NCBI RefSeq assembly: GCF_002379085.1 | Contig: NZ_NBZW01000006.1 | Coordinates: forward strand, 62,001-126,000 | Source: Polaromonas sp. AET17H-212 | GTDB lineage: Bacteria > Pseudomonadota > Gammaproteobacteria > Burkholderiales > Burkholderiaceae_C | Reading direction: 5' to 3' | Length of the DNA: 64,000 nucleotides | Part shown: one piece after another, positions 43,060 through 51,436 of the stretch | Layout: each line of letters starts with the position of its first letter | Numbering within the stretch: position 1 is the stretch's first letter | Program-made: the position numbers and the translations under genes | Notes under the pieces: generated by a model | Databases searched by the model: none | Told to the model about the DNA's origin: nothing | Seen by the model: only the letters and a program-made list of their open reading frames with translations

Positions 43060-43719
43060 TCAGGTTGCCTGTTCGAGGGGCAGGCCACGGGCGCGCCATT
43101 CGGCCACGCCGTCGGTCAGGTGAAAGGCGCGGTAGCCCCGTCTGCGCAGCAACTCGACGGCGTCCCTGGCCATCAGGCAAAACGGGCCGCGGCAGTAGGC
43201 AACGACGGGAACATCCTTGGGAAGCTCTTTCAGCCGCTTCCTGAGCTCGTCCACGGGCAGCGAGCGGGCGTGGGGCAAATGGGCGCTGGCGAATTCTTCT
43301 TCCGGCCGTACGTCCAGGACCAGGACCTCCCCGGCCTTGGCTTTCTTCAGGATTGCCGCCCGGTCGATGCCCTCGAGTTCATCGCCGTGCTCGACGATGG
43401 AGGCCAACGCAACCTGCAATTCGACCAGCCGCTCCTCGGCTTCGGCGCGCAAGTTCACCCAGAGGTCAGCCACACTGGTGCTGGCCAGGCGGTACAGGAC
43501 GTACTTGCCTTCCTTGCGCGTATCGACGAGTCGCGCCATGCGCAGCTGCTTGAGGTGGGCGCTGGCCAGCTTGACGCTGATTTCCGCCTGTGCCGCGAGC
43601 ACTTCGACGGTCTTCTCGCCCTGGCAAAGCAACTCGACCAGCTCCAGGCGCTTGGGACTGGCGACGGCCTTGCCGATGCGGGCGACCTGCTCGTAAAGAT
43701 GGTCCTTGATTTGTCTCAT
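43060..43719 (-). CDS. ArsR-type regulator fused to a rhodanese domain
   Basis: A 219-residue fusion. Residues 1 to about 95 form an ArsR winged helix (SPKRLELVELLCQGEKTVEV, then ISVKLASAHLKQLRMARLVD), with one Cys at about 32. Residues about 120-215 form a rhodanese domain (LVLDVRPEEEFASAHLPHA) with the loop AYCRGPFCLMA holding two cysteines. The protein may sense persulfide through the rhodanese cysteines. It heads the operon and a perfect palindrome lies seven bases upstream of its start, so autoregulation is likely. Confidence 0.92.
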   Translation of the reverse strand: MRQIKDHLYEQVARIGKAVASPKRLELVELLCQGEKTVEVLAAQAEISVKLASAHLKQLRMARLVDTRKEGKYVLYRLASTSVADLWVNLRAEAEERLVELQVALASIVEHGDELEGIDRAAILKKAKAGEVLVLDVRPEEEFASAHLPHARSLPVDELRKRLKELPKDVPVVAYCRGPFCLMARDAVELLRRRGYRAFHLTDGVAEWRARGLPLEQAT

Positions 43720-43725
43720 GCCATC

Positions 43726-43745
43726 AATCTAACGTTTGTTAGATT
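43726..43745. promoter_or_regulatory. Palindromic operator of the ArsR-rhodanese operon
   Basis: AATCTAACGTTTGTTAGATT is a perfect 8-bp inverted repeat with a GTTT centre, lying 7-26 bases before the regulator start codon, where it would block initiation. It is the AT-rich symmetric kind of site used by ArsR/BigR-type repressors. Confidence 0.8.
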
Positions 43746-43863
43746 GTTTGTCAACCTCCAAAGACTGGCCCACGGCAGGAAGGCCGCCGGGCCACGGGAA
43801 GAGCGTCAGTGTCAGTAACAGTCCCGACACAAGCAGCGAGCCGCCCCGGTTTCCGGCGCGGGC

Positions 43864-44035
43864 TCAGATCTGCACCCGCGTCCCCAGTTCAATCACGCAG
43901 TTGTTGGGCAGCCGGAAGAAGGCGGCCACGCTGCCTGCGTTGCGGGACATGATGGCAAACAGGGCTTCACGCCAGTGCGCCATGCCGGCACCCCGGGTCG
44001 GCACCACAATTTCCCGGCTTAGGAAGTAGATTGTG
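43864..44035 (-). pseudogene. C-terminal remnant of a Kup-type potassium transporter
   Basis: About 56 codons whose translation ([20 protein letters not shown], then [20 protein letters not shown] and [11 protein letters not shown]) matches the C-terminal cytoplasmic end of Kup/TrkD. The roughly 570 residues with the membrane helices are absent; upstream sequence is unrelated. The stop codon is preserved. It marks a deletion in this region. Confidence 0.75.
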
Positions 44036-44114
44036 GTGGCTGGATTTTTTGCAAAACCGGGCCACGCCCGGACCGCCATGGGACCCTGTTTGGGGTCTGC
44101 GTGTACCCACGCGA

Positions 44115-44378
44115 CTACCGCGTCTGGCCGGAAGAAGCACAGCAGCTGTGCTCCAGCGTCCAGATCGTCGCGCCGATACCGAGCAACAACCTGACATCGT
44201 CTTCGTAGGACAGGCTCGCCTTGTCCAGGCGGTCGATCATGGTCGCAACATGGGAAACCGCATCTTGCGGCGAGACTGCCCCACCTATGCGGGCCATCTC
44301 GACGATCGCCAGCACCGCGTCGACCCGGTTCATGCCCGGGAGTTTTTTCCGGAAATCTTCAGGATCCAGGGGTGTCAT
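44115..44378 (-). CDS. Hypothetical protein
   Basis: An 87-residue ORF, mostly helical ([20 protein letters not shown], then [20 protein letters not shown]) and ending with a Cys pair. No domain recognised and no obvious ribosome-binding site, but its ATG overlaps the stop of another small ORF (ATGA). Its composition is protein-like. It lies beside the kup remnant, so it could also be part of a decayed gene. Confidence 0.45.
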   Translation of the reverse strand: MTPLDPEDFRKKLPGMNRVDAVLAIVEMARIGGAVSPQDAVSHVATMIDRLDKASLSYEDDVRLLLGIGATIWTLEHSCCASSGQTR

Positions 44379-44632
44379 TTTTCTGGCCGTATCAAGCAGA
44401 CGCTCACTGGCGCGCCTTCGGTTCGAGGCGTCGCAGGGCCAGGTAAATTTTCTTCAGAAGAGCTCGCTGGAGATAGGCGAACCCGGCTTGGCTCACTGCC
44501 GACGCTGTCCACGGCCGCTCGCAGCTCACGCTCGGTGCATTTCAGTTCGTGGCGCCGGGCAAGCACAACGAGTGGCCCAACCCGGCAAATGCGGTCGAAG
44601 GTGGTGGCTGCGGTAGAAGATGGATGGGTCAT
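44375..44632 (-). CDS. Hypothetical protein, doubtful
   Basis: An 85-residue ORF (THPSSTAATTFDRICRVGPL at its start) whose stop overlaps the start of the next small ORF by four bases. The arrangement suggests an operon, but the sequence has few features of a folded protein and may be non-coding decay near the kup remnant. Confidence 0.3.
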   Translation of the reverse strand: MTHPSSTAATTFDRICRVGPLVVLARRHELKCTERELRAAVDSVGSEPSRVRLSPASSSEENLPGPATPRTEGAPVSVCLIRPEK

Positions 44633-44994
44633 GAAGACGCCCTTTCAAGGGGGCGATTTCATTGTGGTCAGTCGACGCGCTGGAGACCAGGGCCGTTGGG
44701 CCCAATCAGTGTAAGGAATTGTGCCGTTTCGTCCGCCTGTCCCCCCGACATGACGGGCTCCAGGGGCGGCGGAAGACAGGCTACAGGCTTTCTGGGTCCC
44801 CACAAGAACGTGTCGCCCCAGGCCGGGAACGGATTCAGCCCAGATCCGGTCCCGGTGGACTCCGCCTGTCCGGCCGCCGGACAACGGGGCCGGACGCCGG
44901 ACTTTGTCGTGCGGATGCTGCGTTTCAGCCTGCCAGCTTCCACATTTCCCCACACGCCGGGTCCAAACGGGAAGGACGTGGCTATATTGCTGCC
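44633..44994. other. Intergenic region upstream of the yihY-like gene
   Basis: 362 bp with no supported gene; several short overlapping ORFs on both strands lack homology. The only possible signal is TATATT a few bases before ATG 44995, a candidate -10 that would give a nearly leaderless transcript. Confidence 0.5.
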
Positions 44995-45840
44995 ATGACC
45001 ACTGCAAGCCGACACCAGGGCAACCTCATCAGCCGCATCTTCCGGCGCGACCGGGAAGAACGCCTCGCCCAGGCAGCGGGCGGCCTCACGTTCACGATGG
45101 TGGTGTCCATGGTGCCGCTGCTGGCGGTGAGTTTTGCCGTGTTCGCGCGGACCCCGTTCCTGCGCGCGGCCGGGGAAGCGATTCGCGAGCACCTGCTGCG
45201 CGGCCTGCTACCGGCCGACATCGCCAGGACGGTGCTCAAGCACCTGGCGCAGTTCGCGGGCAACGCCAGCGGGCTCACGCAGGTGGGCTTTGCGGTTTTG
45301 CTGGTGTCGGCCCTGGGCCTGCTCCTGAGCGTGGAGAACACGCTCAACCGGATCTGGCGAGTGAAGAAGCCGCGCACGGTGCTGCGCCGGCTGGCCCTGT
45401 ACGCTGGCATGCTGCTCACCGGCCCGGTGATCATCGGCGCGAGCTTGTGGGCCGCGTCCTATCTTCTGGCAGCCTCCAGCGGACTGGTGGGCACGCGGCC
45501 TGCCTGGCTGCCGCATGCCCTGAACCTGGGGCCGGTGGTGCTGAGCGTGGCCGGCTTCGCCTGTCTGTTTCGCTTCGTGCCGCACACCGTGGTGCGGTGG
45601 CGCGATGCGATCGCGGGCGGCCTGCTCGCCGGCATCGCGTTTGAAGTGGGCAAACACGGCTTTGCGATTTACCTTGCCAACGTGCCCACCTACCGCACGA
45701 TCTACGGCGCCTTCGCGCCTTTGCTGGCTTTCCTGGTGTGGGTGTATTACTCGTGGCTGGTCACGCTGGCCGCGGCACTGGTCAGCGCCAACCTGCCGGG
45801 TGGCGCGGCGCAACCGGCACGGCGGCTGTCAGGGGCGTAG
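44995..45840 (+). CDS. YihY/UPF0761-type membrane protein
   Basis: A 281-residue inner-membrane protein with about six helices. AAGGLTFTMVVSMVPLLAVS, SVENTLNRIWRVKKPRTVLR and AFAPLLAFLVWVYYSWLVTL are family hallmarks of the former BrkB/ribonuclease BN group; nuclease activity is not supported for it. ATG 44995 starts the conserved part. The role in the envelope is unknown. It stands alone, followed by a core dispersed repeat and a convergent SDR gene. Confidence 0.9.
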   Translation: MTTASRHQGNLISRIFRRDREERLAQAAGGLTFTMVVSMVPLLAVSFAVFARTPFLRAAGEAIREHLLRGLLPADIARTVLKHLAQFAGNASGLTQVGFAVLLVSALGLLLSVENTLNRIWRVKKPRTVLRRLALYAGMLLTGPVIIGASLWAASYLLAASSGLVGTRPAWLPHALNLGPVVLSVAGFACLFRFVPHTVVRWRDAIAGGLLAGIAFEVGKHGFAIYLANVPTYRTIYGAFAPLLAFLVWVYYSWLVTLAAALVSANLPGGAAQPARRLSGA

Positions 45841-45902
45841 CGGTGCCACACCGGGTTTGCAAGCCTTTCAGACCTCCGCCCCTTGAGCGGCATGCGCAAG
45901 CA

Positions 45903-45919
45903 GCTATCAAATAAATAGC
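45903..45919. repeat. Core copy of dispersed palindromic repeat
   Basis: GCTATCAAATAAATAGC preceded by GCAAGCA, the same left extension (GCAAGCAGCTAT) as in the permease copy at 28886-28945. It lies in the 94-bp gap between the convergent yihY-like and SDR genes, where its palindrome could also act as a weak bidirectional terminator. Confidence 0.75.
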
Positions 45920-45934
45920 AAATCGCGGTCAGCC

Positions 45935-46684
45935 TCAGCGTGCCAGATAGCCGCCGTCCACCGGGTAATAGGACCCGGTCACAAACGAAGCCTTGTCCGA
46001 GGACAGCCAGGCCACCAGTTCGGCCACTTCTTCCGCGCGGCCCAGCCGGCCGATCGGGTGGGCGCCGACCAGCATGGCGTTGATGGCGGGGTCTTCTTCC
46101 ATCCCGCTGATCATGGGGGTGTGGATGAAGCCGGGACCCACGGCGTTGACACGCACGCCGTGGGCGCTGTATTCCAGCGCGGCCGCTTTTGTCAGCCCCA
46201 CCACGCCGTGTTTGGCGGCGGTGTAGGCCGGGGCGCCGGCAAAACCGACGGCGCCGAGGATGGAGGCGACGTTGACGATGGCGCCACCGCCGTTTTTGAG
46301 CATGGCGGCAATCTGGTACTTCATGCCATAAAACACGCCCGACAGGTTGATGTTGATGACCTGGGCCCAGCCGTCGAGCGGGTAGTCGGCCGTGGGGGCT
46401 TGCGGGCCGCCTATGCCGGCGTTGTTGCAGGCGATGTCGAGCCGGCCGTGCAAGGCCATGGTGCGCGCCACCAGGGCCTCGCCGTCCTGCGGTTTGCCAA
46501 CGTCGGCCGCCACAAACATGGCGTCGCCGCCCAGCGCCCGCACCAGCGATGCGGTTTCCTCGCCGGCCTGTTCGTTGACGTCCGACACCACCACCCGGGC
46601 GCCCTCGCGCGCCCAGACCAGCGCAATGGCGCGGCCAATGCCCGACGACGCGCCGGTGACCAGGGCGACCTTGTTTTTCAGCAT
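45935..46684 (-). CDS. Short-chain dehydrogenase/reductase
   Basis: A 249-residue classical SDR. Cofactor motif TGASSGIGRA is at residues 10-19, NNAGIG near 88-93, catalytic Ser in NVASILGAV, YTAAKHG (Tyr and Lys) and GPGFIHTPM. An Asp after the second strand (SDVNEQ) suggests NAD(H). The substrate is unknown. It faces away from the ABC exporter gene across about 195 bp. Confidence 0.93.
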   Translation of the reverse strand: MLKNKVALVTGASSGIGRAIALVWAREGARVVVSDVNEQAGEETASLVRALGGDAMFVAADVGKPQDGEALVARTMALHGRLDIACNNAGIGGPQAPTADYPLDGWAQVININLSGVFYGMKYQIAAMLKNGGGAIVNVASILGAVGFAGAPAYTAAKHGVVGLTKAAALEYSAHGVRVNAVGPGFIHTPMISGMEEDPAINAMLVGAHPIGRLGRAEEVAELVAWLSSDKASFVTGSYYPVDGGYLAR

Positions 46685-46879
46685 ATGTTGATCCTTTATG
46701 TGTTGCGCGGCCTGGTGCCGCCGCCCCTGCAGCCTGGCAACCCGGACGCTGCGCCCGGTGAAACTGCCGTGTCCATTGTGGGCCACACCCCGGCAGCGCG
46801 CTTGATCTATGACAAGCCCCGAAAGGCCTTCGGGGCCTCTCGCCTGAGCCCGCCCGGCCGTGCCGACTAAACTCCCGTC

Positions 46880-48664
46880 ATGGCTACTTCCTCTCGCTCC
46901 GACGCGCCCAAGGGCTCGCCGCGTTCCCTCTCCGGCCTCGTGCCCTTTCTGCGCCCTTACCGCGGCCGCATCGGCGTGGCCATCTTCTTTCTGGTGATGG
47001 CGGCGGTGGCCACGCTGGTGTTTCCGCTGGCGCTGCGTGGCCTGATCGACGGCGGCCTGGGCGCGGGCGACAAGGGCGCGCAGCTGATGGCGCTGCGCAC
47101 CCACTTCTTCGAGCTGTTTGCGGTGGCGGCGGCGCTGGGCCTGTTTTCAGCCGGGCGCTTTTACATGGTGAGCTGGCTCGGCGAGCGCGTGACGGCCGAC
47201 CTGCGCAACGCGGTCTACGCGCATGTGGTGCGGCAAAGCCCCGAGTTTTTTGAAACCACGCAGACCGGCGAGGTGCTCTCGCGCCTGACCGGCGACACGA
47301 CACTGGTGCAGACGGTGGTGGGCTCGTCGCTCAGCATGGGCCTGCGCAATGCCGTGATGGGCGTTGGCGCGCTGGGCATGCTGGTGGTGACCAACCCCTA
47401 CCTGATGGTGCAGGTGCTGGGCGGGCTGGTGCTGATCGTCGTGCCCTCGGCGTGGTTTGGCCGGCGCGTGCGCAAGCTCTCGCGCGCCAGCCAGGACCGC
47501 GTGGCCGACTCCAGCGCGATTGCGGCCGAGGTGCTCAATGCCATTCCCGTGGTGCAAAGCTACACCGCCGAAGCGCGCGAGGCCGCGCGTTTCGACGAAT
47601 CGACCACCAATGCCTTCAACACGGCGATCCGCCGGACCCGGGCGCGCTCGGTGCTGGTGGCCTTCATCATCATCGCCACCTCGGCGGCGCTGCTGTGGGG
47701 CCTGTACCAGGGCACGCAGGCGGTGATGCGCGGCGACATCACGGCGGGCCATCTGGGCCAGACGGTGGTGTACGTGATCATCCTGGCCAGCGCCACCGCA
47801 GTGCTGGGCGAGGTGTATGGCGACCTGCTGCGCGCCGCCGGCGCCACCGAACGGCTGATGGAGCTGCTGGAAACCCGCTCCCCCGTGACATCCCCATCAA
47901 ATCCGGTCCCGCCCCCCGTGGTACGGGCGGGAAGCGCTATTAAATTCGAAGCAGTGACCTTCCACTACCCGTCGCGTCCAGCGCAGGCCGCGCTGAGCGA
48001 CTTCTCCCTGAACGTGGCGCCCGGCGAAACCGTGGCCATCGTGGGGCCCAGCGGCGCCGGCAAAAGCACGGTGTTCCAGCTGCTGCTGCGTTTTTACGAC
48101 CCGGCCTCGGGACATATCGAGCTTGACGGCGTGCGCACCGCCGACATGGCGCTGCACGACCTGCGCCAGCGCATCGGCATCGTGCCGCAGGACGCGGTGA
48201 TTTTCTCGACCAGCGCACTGGAAAACATCCGCTACGGCAGGCCTGGCGCGAGTGACGACGAAGTCCGGGCGGCGGCGCAGGCGGCCTTTGCGCATGAGTT
48301 CATCATGGCGCTGCCGGAAGCGTATGACACCTTTCTGGGCGAACGCGGCGTGCGCCTGTCGGGCGGGCAGCGCCAGCGTGTTGCGATTGCACGCGCCATG
48401 CTCAAGAACCCGCCGCTGCTGCTGCTGGACGAAGCCACCAGCGCCCTGGATGCCGAAAGCGAACGCATGGTGCAGGCGGCGCTGGAGTCGGCCATGCAGG
48501 GCCGCACCACGCTGGTGGTGGCGCACCGCCTGGCCACCGTGCAGAAGGCCGACCGCATCCTGGTGCTGGACCACGGCCGCCTAGTGGAGCAAGGCACCCA
48601 CGCCGAACTGGTGAGCCGCGGCGGCATTTATGCGCGGCTGGCCGCGCTGCAGTTCAACGCCTGA
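46880..48664 (+). CDS. MsbA-like ABC exporter (fused membrane and ATPase domains)
   Basis: A 594-residue half-transporter that should act as a homodimer. Six helices span about residues 30-320; the ATPase carries GPSGAGKST (Walker A, about 391-399), [15 protein letters not shown] (about 493-507) and LLLLDEATSALD. The type resembles lipid A or drug exporters. The linker between the two domains (about residues 338-358) is encoded by a copy of the 61-bp dispersed repeat, directly before the first strand of the ATPase (IKFEAVTFHYPSRP). Confidence 0.94.
   Translation: MATSSRSDAPKGSPRSLSGLVPFLRPYRGRIGVAIFFLVMAAVATLVFPLALRGLIDGGLGAGDKGAQLMALRTHFFELFAVAAALGLFSAGRFYMVSWLGERVTADLRNAVYAHVVRQSPEFFETTQTGEVLSRLTGDTTLVQTVVGSSLSMGLRNAVMGVGALGMLVVTNPYLMVQVLGGLVLIVVPSAWFGRRVRKLSRASQDRVADSSAIAAEVLNAIPVVQSYTAEAREAARFDESTTNAFNTAIRRTRARSVLVAFIIIATSAALLWGLYQGTQAVMRGDITAGHLGQTVVYVIILASATAVLGEVYGDLLRAAGATERLMELLETRSPVTSPSNPVPPPVVRAGSAIKFEAVTFHYPSRPAQAALSDFSLNVAPGETVAIVGPSGAGKSTVFQLLLRFYDPASGHIELDGVRTADMALHDLRQRIGIVPQDAVIFSTSALENIRYGRPGASDDEVRAAAQAAFAHEFIMALPEAYDTFLGERGVRLSGGQRQRVAIARAMLKNPPLLLLDEATSALDAESERMVQAALESAMQGRTTLVVAHRLATVQKADRILVLDHGRLVEQGTHAELVSRGGIYARLAALQFNA
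47895..47955 (+). repeat. Dispersed ~61-bp repeat, in-frame copy in the ABC exporter
   Basis: Aligns without gaps to the mutL copy: ATCAAATC at the start, GGGCG in the middle, and AAGCGCTATTAAATTCGAAG at the end, all at the same spacing. It encodes the interdomain linker, which tolerates insertions. It is the most diverged of the four in-gene copies in its middle part. Confidence 0.65.
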
Positions 48665-48731
48665 GGCCAGGCGTTTCCGCGGGGCACGGCGCCGGCGGAG
48701 CAGGCTGCGGGAGCATGGTTTTTCAACCCCA

Positions 48732-48759
48732 AACCATGGTTATGCGTTTCATGCATAAC
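48732..48759. promoter_or_regulatory. Palindromic sites upstream of the glutamate dehydrogenase gene
   Basis: AACCATGGTT (48732-48741) and GTTATGC-N7-GCATAAC (48739-48759) overlap, about 80-105 bp before the gdhA start. The second has the T-N11-A shape of LysR-type sites. A possible promoter (TTGGAC at about 48777, TAAGCT near 48801) follows. The regulator is not encoded next to it. Confidence 0.5.
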
Positions 48760-48837
48760 AACCCATAAACCCGGCCTTGGACAGTTGGACACGGCGAGCC
48801 TAAGCTCGGCGCATTCATCTTCCACCAGGAGTTTTTG

Positions 48838-50151
48838 ATGTCGCAAGCTTCCAGCCCCGCCGGCGCCCCCGCGCTTTTGCACCCCCTGCCCTCCTACCTG
48901 CAGGCCGACAAGCTCGGCCCCTGGGGCAATTACCTGCAGCAGGTCGACCGCGTGATTCCGCACCTGGGCAGCCTGGCGCGCTGGGCGGAAACACTCAAGC
49001 GGCCCAAGCGCATCCTGATTGTCGACGTGCCCATCCACATGGACGACGGCACGGTGGCGCACTTTGAAGGCTACCGCGTGCAGCACAACGTCTCGCGCGG
49101 TCCGGGCAAGGGCGGCGTGCGTTTTCACCAGGATGTGACCTTGTCGGAAGTGATGGCGCTGTCGGCCTGGATGTCGATCAAGAACGCCGCGGTGAACGTG
49201 CCCTACGGCGGCGCCAAGGGCGGCATCCGCGTGGACCCGAAGAAACTCTCGCGCGGCGAGCTCGAACGCATGACACGTCGCTACACCAGCGAGATCGGCA
49301 TCATCATCGGCCCGAACAAGGACATCCCCGCGCCCGACGTCAACACCAATGAGCAGATCATGGCGTGGATGATGGACACCTACTCGATGAACACCGGCTC
49401 GACCTCGACCGGCGTGGTCACCGGCAAGCCGGTGGACCTGGGCGGCTCGCTGGGTCGGCGCGAAGCCACCGGCCGCGGCGTGTTCACCGTCGGCGCCGAA
49501 GCGGCCAAACACATCGACCTGGACATCGCGACCGCCCGCGTGGCGGTGCAGGGTTTTGGCAATGTGGGCGGCGTGGCCGGCAAGCTGTTTGCCGAAGCCG
49601 GCGCACGCATTGTGGCCGTGCAGGACCATGGCGGCACGATTTACCGCGAAGCCGGGCTGGATGTGCCCTCGCTGCTCAGGCATGTGGCGGCGACCGGCAG
49701 CGTGGCCGGCTTTGCGCAGGCCGAAGTCATCGCCGACGACAAGTTCTGGGATGTCGACTGTGAAATCCTGATCCCCGCCGCATTGGAACAGCAGATCACC
49801 AGGGACAACGCCGGTCGCATCAAGGCGCGCATGATCATTGAAGGCGCGAACGGGCCGACCACCCCCGAAGCCGACGACATCCTGCAGGAACGCAATGTGC
49901 TGGTGTTGCCCGACGTGATAGCCAATGCCGGCGGCGTGACCGTCAGCTACTTTGAATGGGTGCAGGACTTTTCCAGCTTCTTCTGGGACGAGGCCGAAAT
50001 CAACGCCCGCCTGGTGCGCATCATGAAGGAAGCCTTTGCCGGCGTCTGGCAGGTGTCCCAGGACCACAAGGTCAGCCTGCGCACCGCGACCTTCATCGTG
50101 GCCTGCAAACGCATTCTGCACACGCGCGAACTGCGCGGTTTGTACCCCTGA
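48838..50151 (+). CDS. gdhA: Glutamate dehydrogenase (Glu/Leu/Phe/Val type)
   Basis: A 437-residue enzyme interconverting glutamate and 2-oxoglutarate plus ammonia. [17 protein letters not shown] contains the catalytic Lys, and [15 protein letters not shown] is the dinucleotide fold. An AGGAG site lies six bases before ATG 48838; TTG 48835 is less likely. The length and sequence fit the NAD-linked type common in betaproteobacteria. Palindromic sites upstream suggest regulation, perhaps by nitrogen or amino-acid supply. Confidence 0.95.
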   Translation: MSQASSPAGAPALLHPLPSYLQADKLGPWGNYLQQVDRVIPHLGSLARWAETLKRPKRILIVDVPIHMDDGTVAHFEGYRVQHNVSRGPGKGGVRFHQDVTLSEVMALSAWMSIKNAAVNVPYGGAKGGIRVDPKKLSRGELERMTRRYTSEIGIIIGPNKDIPAPDVNTNEQIMAWMMDTYSMNTGSTSTGVVTGKPVDLGGSLGRREATGRGVFTVGAEAAKHIDLDIATARVAVQGFGNVGGVAGKLFAEAGARIVAVQDHGGTIYREAGLDVPSLLRHVAATGSVAGFAQAEVIADDKFWDVDCEILIPAALEQQITRDNAGRIKARMIIEGANGPTTPEADDILQERNVLVLPDVIANAGGVTVSYFEWVQDFSSFFWDEAEINARLVRIMKEAFAGVWQVSQDHKVSLRTATFIVACKRILHTRELRGLYP

Positions 50152-50156
50152 AGCAT

Positions 50157-50256
50157 GTGACCCCCACGGTCGCTCACTGCGTGTAGCTCCCTGCCCCCCG
50201 AGGGGGCCGCTGCGCCTGCGGTCTGGCAAAGCCAGTCCCGCGGCCCCTGCTTGACT
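50157..50256. repeat. Dispersed intergenic repeat with GC-rich hairpin
   Basis: The segment contains CCCCCACGGTCGCTCACTGC, then CTGCCCCCCGAGGGGGCCGC, and GGCAAAGCC. From memory, near-identical segments recur between genes in Comamonadaceae. CCCCC/GGGGG around GA can form a tight hairpin, and it separates convergent gdhA and DUF1178 genes, so it may serve as terminator. No second copy is in this window. Confidence 0.5.
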
Positions 50257-50278
50257 GCGACCGGGAGCTCGTGGCTGC

Positions 50279-50779
50279 TTACTGAAGCGTTTCCTTGACC
50301 AAGGCCGGTAGAGGCAGCGGCATCACCTCGATGCCCTCTTCCAGCAGCTCGACCGCTTCGGCGCGGCTGGCCTGCCCGCGGATGCTGCGCTGCTCGGCGT
50401 CGCCGTAATGCATGGCACGGGCCTCGTCGGCGAAGCGTTCGCCCACGTCCTCGGTGTTGGCCATCACGTGGCGCAAGGCCTTCAGGAACTCGGCCTGCAC
50501 GGCCGGGCTGCCGGCGGCAGCCATCACCTCATGCACCGGGCTGCCGGCCGGCGCGGCCGCAGGCACGGACAGTTCACGCGAAGATGAAGCCACTGCCGGC
50601 TCCGCGCCCGTGGCGCCCAGATTGAGCCGGGGCGCGCTCGGCATTTTCCGCACGGCCGGGTCGGCGCACAGCGGGCAGGTCACCAGGCCGCGGGCCAGCT
50701 GGCCCTGAAAGTCATCTTCCGACGCAAACCAGCCTTCAAAGGCGTGCTGGTGCGAACACTGGAGGTTGAGGACTTTCAT
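50279..50779 (-). CDS. DUF1178 family protein
   Basis: A 166-residue protein with the family start MKVLNLQCSHQHAFEGWFAS (Cys/His) and a second Cys pair in LVTCPLCADPAVRKMPSAP, forming a probable zinc site. The middle is low-complexity Ala/Ser; the C-terminus DVGERFADEARAMHYGDAEQ is conserved in the family. Function unknown. It is the last gene of the leftward run after nuoN, DUF2818 and NUDIX. Confidence 0.9.
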   Translation of the reverse strand: MKVLNLQCSHQHAFEGWFASEDDFQGQLARGLVTCPLCADPAVRKMPSAPRLNLGATGAEPAVASSSRELSVPAAAPAGSPVHEVMAAAGSPAVQAEFLKALRHVMANTEDVGERFADEARAMHYGDAEQRSIRGQASRAEAVELLEEGIEVMPLPLPALVKETLQ

Positions 50780-50789
50780 GCGCTGATTA

Positions 50790-51410
50790 TCAGGCCCCGG
50801 CGCGGGAAGCGCCGGTCTGCCAGTCCAGCGACCATGCGCCCGACAGGACGTTTTGCAGCCACAGCGCGCCCGTCAGCGTCTTGCCGTCGGTGACACGGCC
50901 GTCGCGGCACCACTGCAGCAACTCGGCCGGCGTGGCCGTGAACACGTCGAGAAACTCGCCCGCGTCGAGCTTGCGCTCCCCGAGGGTCAGGTCCCTGGCA
51001 AACCAGATATCGATGAACTCGGTCGAGTAGGAAATCACCGGGTGCATGACACCGGCATGGGCCCAGGACGCCGCGCTGTAACCGGTTTCCTCGCGCAGCT
51101 CGCGCTGCGCACAGGCCAGCGCTTGCTCGCCGGCATCGAGCTTGCCGGCCGGAAACTCCAGCATCACGGCCTGGACCGGGTAGCGGTATTGCCGCTCCAG
51201 CACCAGGCGGCCGTCGCCGAGCTGGGCAATGACCATGACCGCCCCGGGATGACGCACATATTCGCGTGAGACTTCGCGCCCGTCCGGCAGGCGGACCGTG
51301 TCGCGGAAAGCGTGGAGGAAGTGGCCGTGCAGCAGTTCCTGGCTGTCGACCTTGTGCTCGATCAGATGGCTGTCGGCCGGACCAGGGGGTTCTGCGGGAT
51401 GCTCAGGCAT
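50790..51410 (-). CDS. NUDIX hydrolase (ADP-ribose pyrophosphatase type)
   Basis: A 206-residue NUDIX enzyme. The Nudix box reads GKLDAGEQALACAQRELREE followed by TGY, fully matching GX5EX7REUXEEXGU. The N-terminal REYVRHPGAVMVIAQL and the later PVISYSTEFIDIWFARDL fit ADP-ribose pyrophosphatases. It likely hydrolyses ADP-ribose or related sugar nucleotides from NAD turnover. It lies 26 bp after the DUF2818 gene and probably is read from the nuo operon. Confidence 0.92.
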   Translation of the reverse strand: MPEHPAEPPGPADSHLIEHKVDSQELLHGHFLHAFRDTVRLPDGREVSREYVRHPGAVMVIAQLGDGRLVLERQYRYPVQAVMLEFPAGKLDAGEQALACAQRELREETGYSAASWAHAGVMHPVISYSTEFIDIWFARDLTLGERKLDAGEFLDVFTATPAELLQWCRDGRVTDGKTLTGALWLQNVLSGAWSLDWQTGASRAGA

Positions 51411-51436
51411 GGCGGAGGACCGGGCGGGGACCGCGC

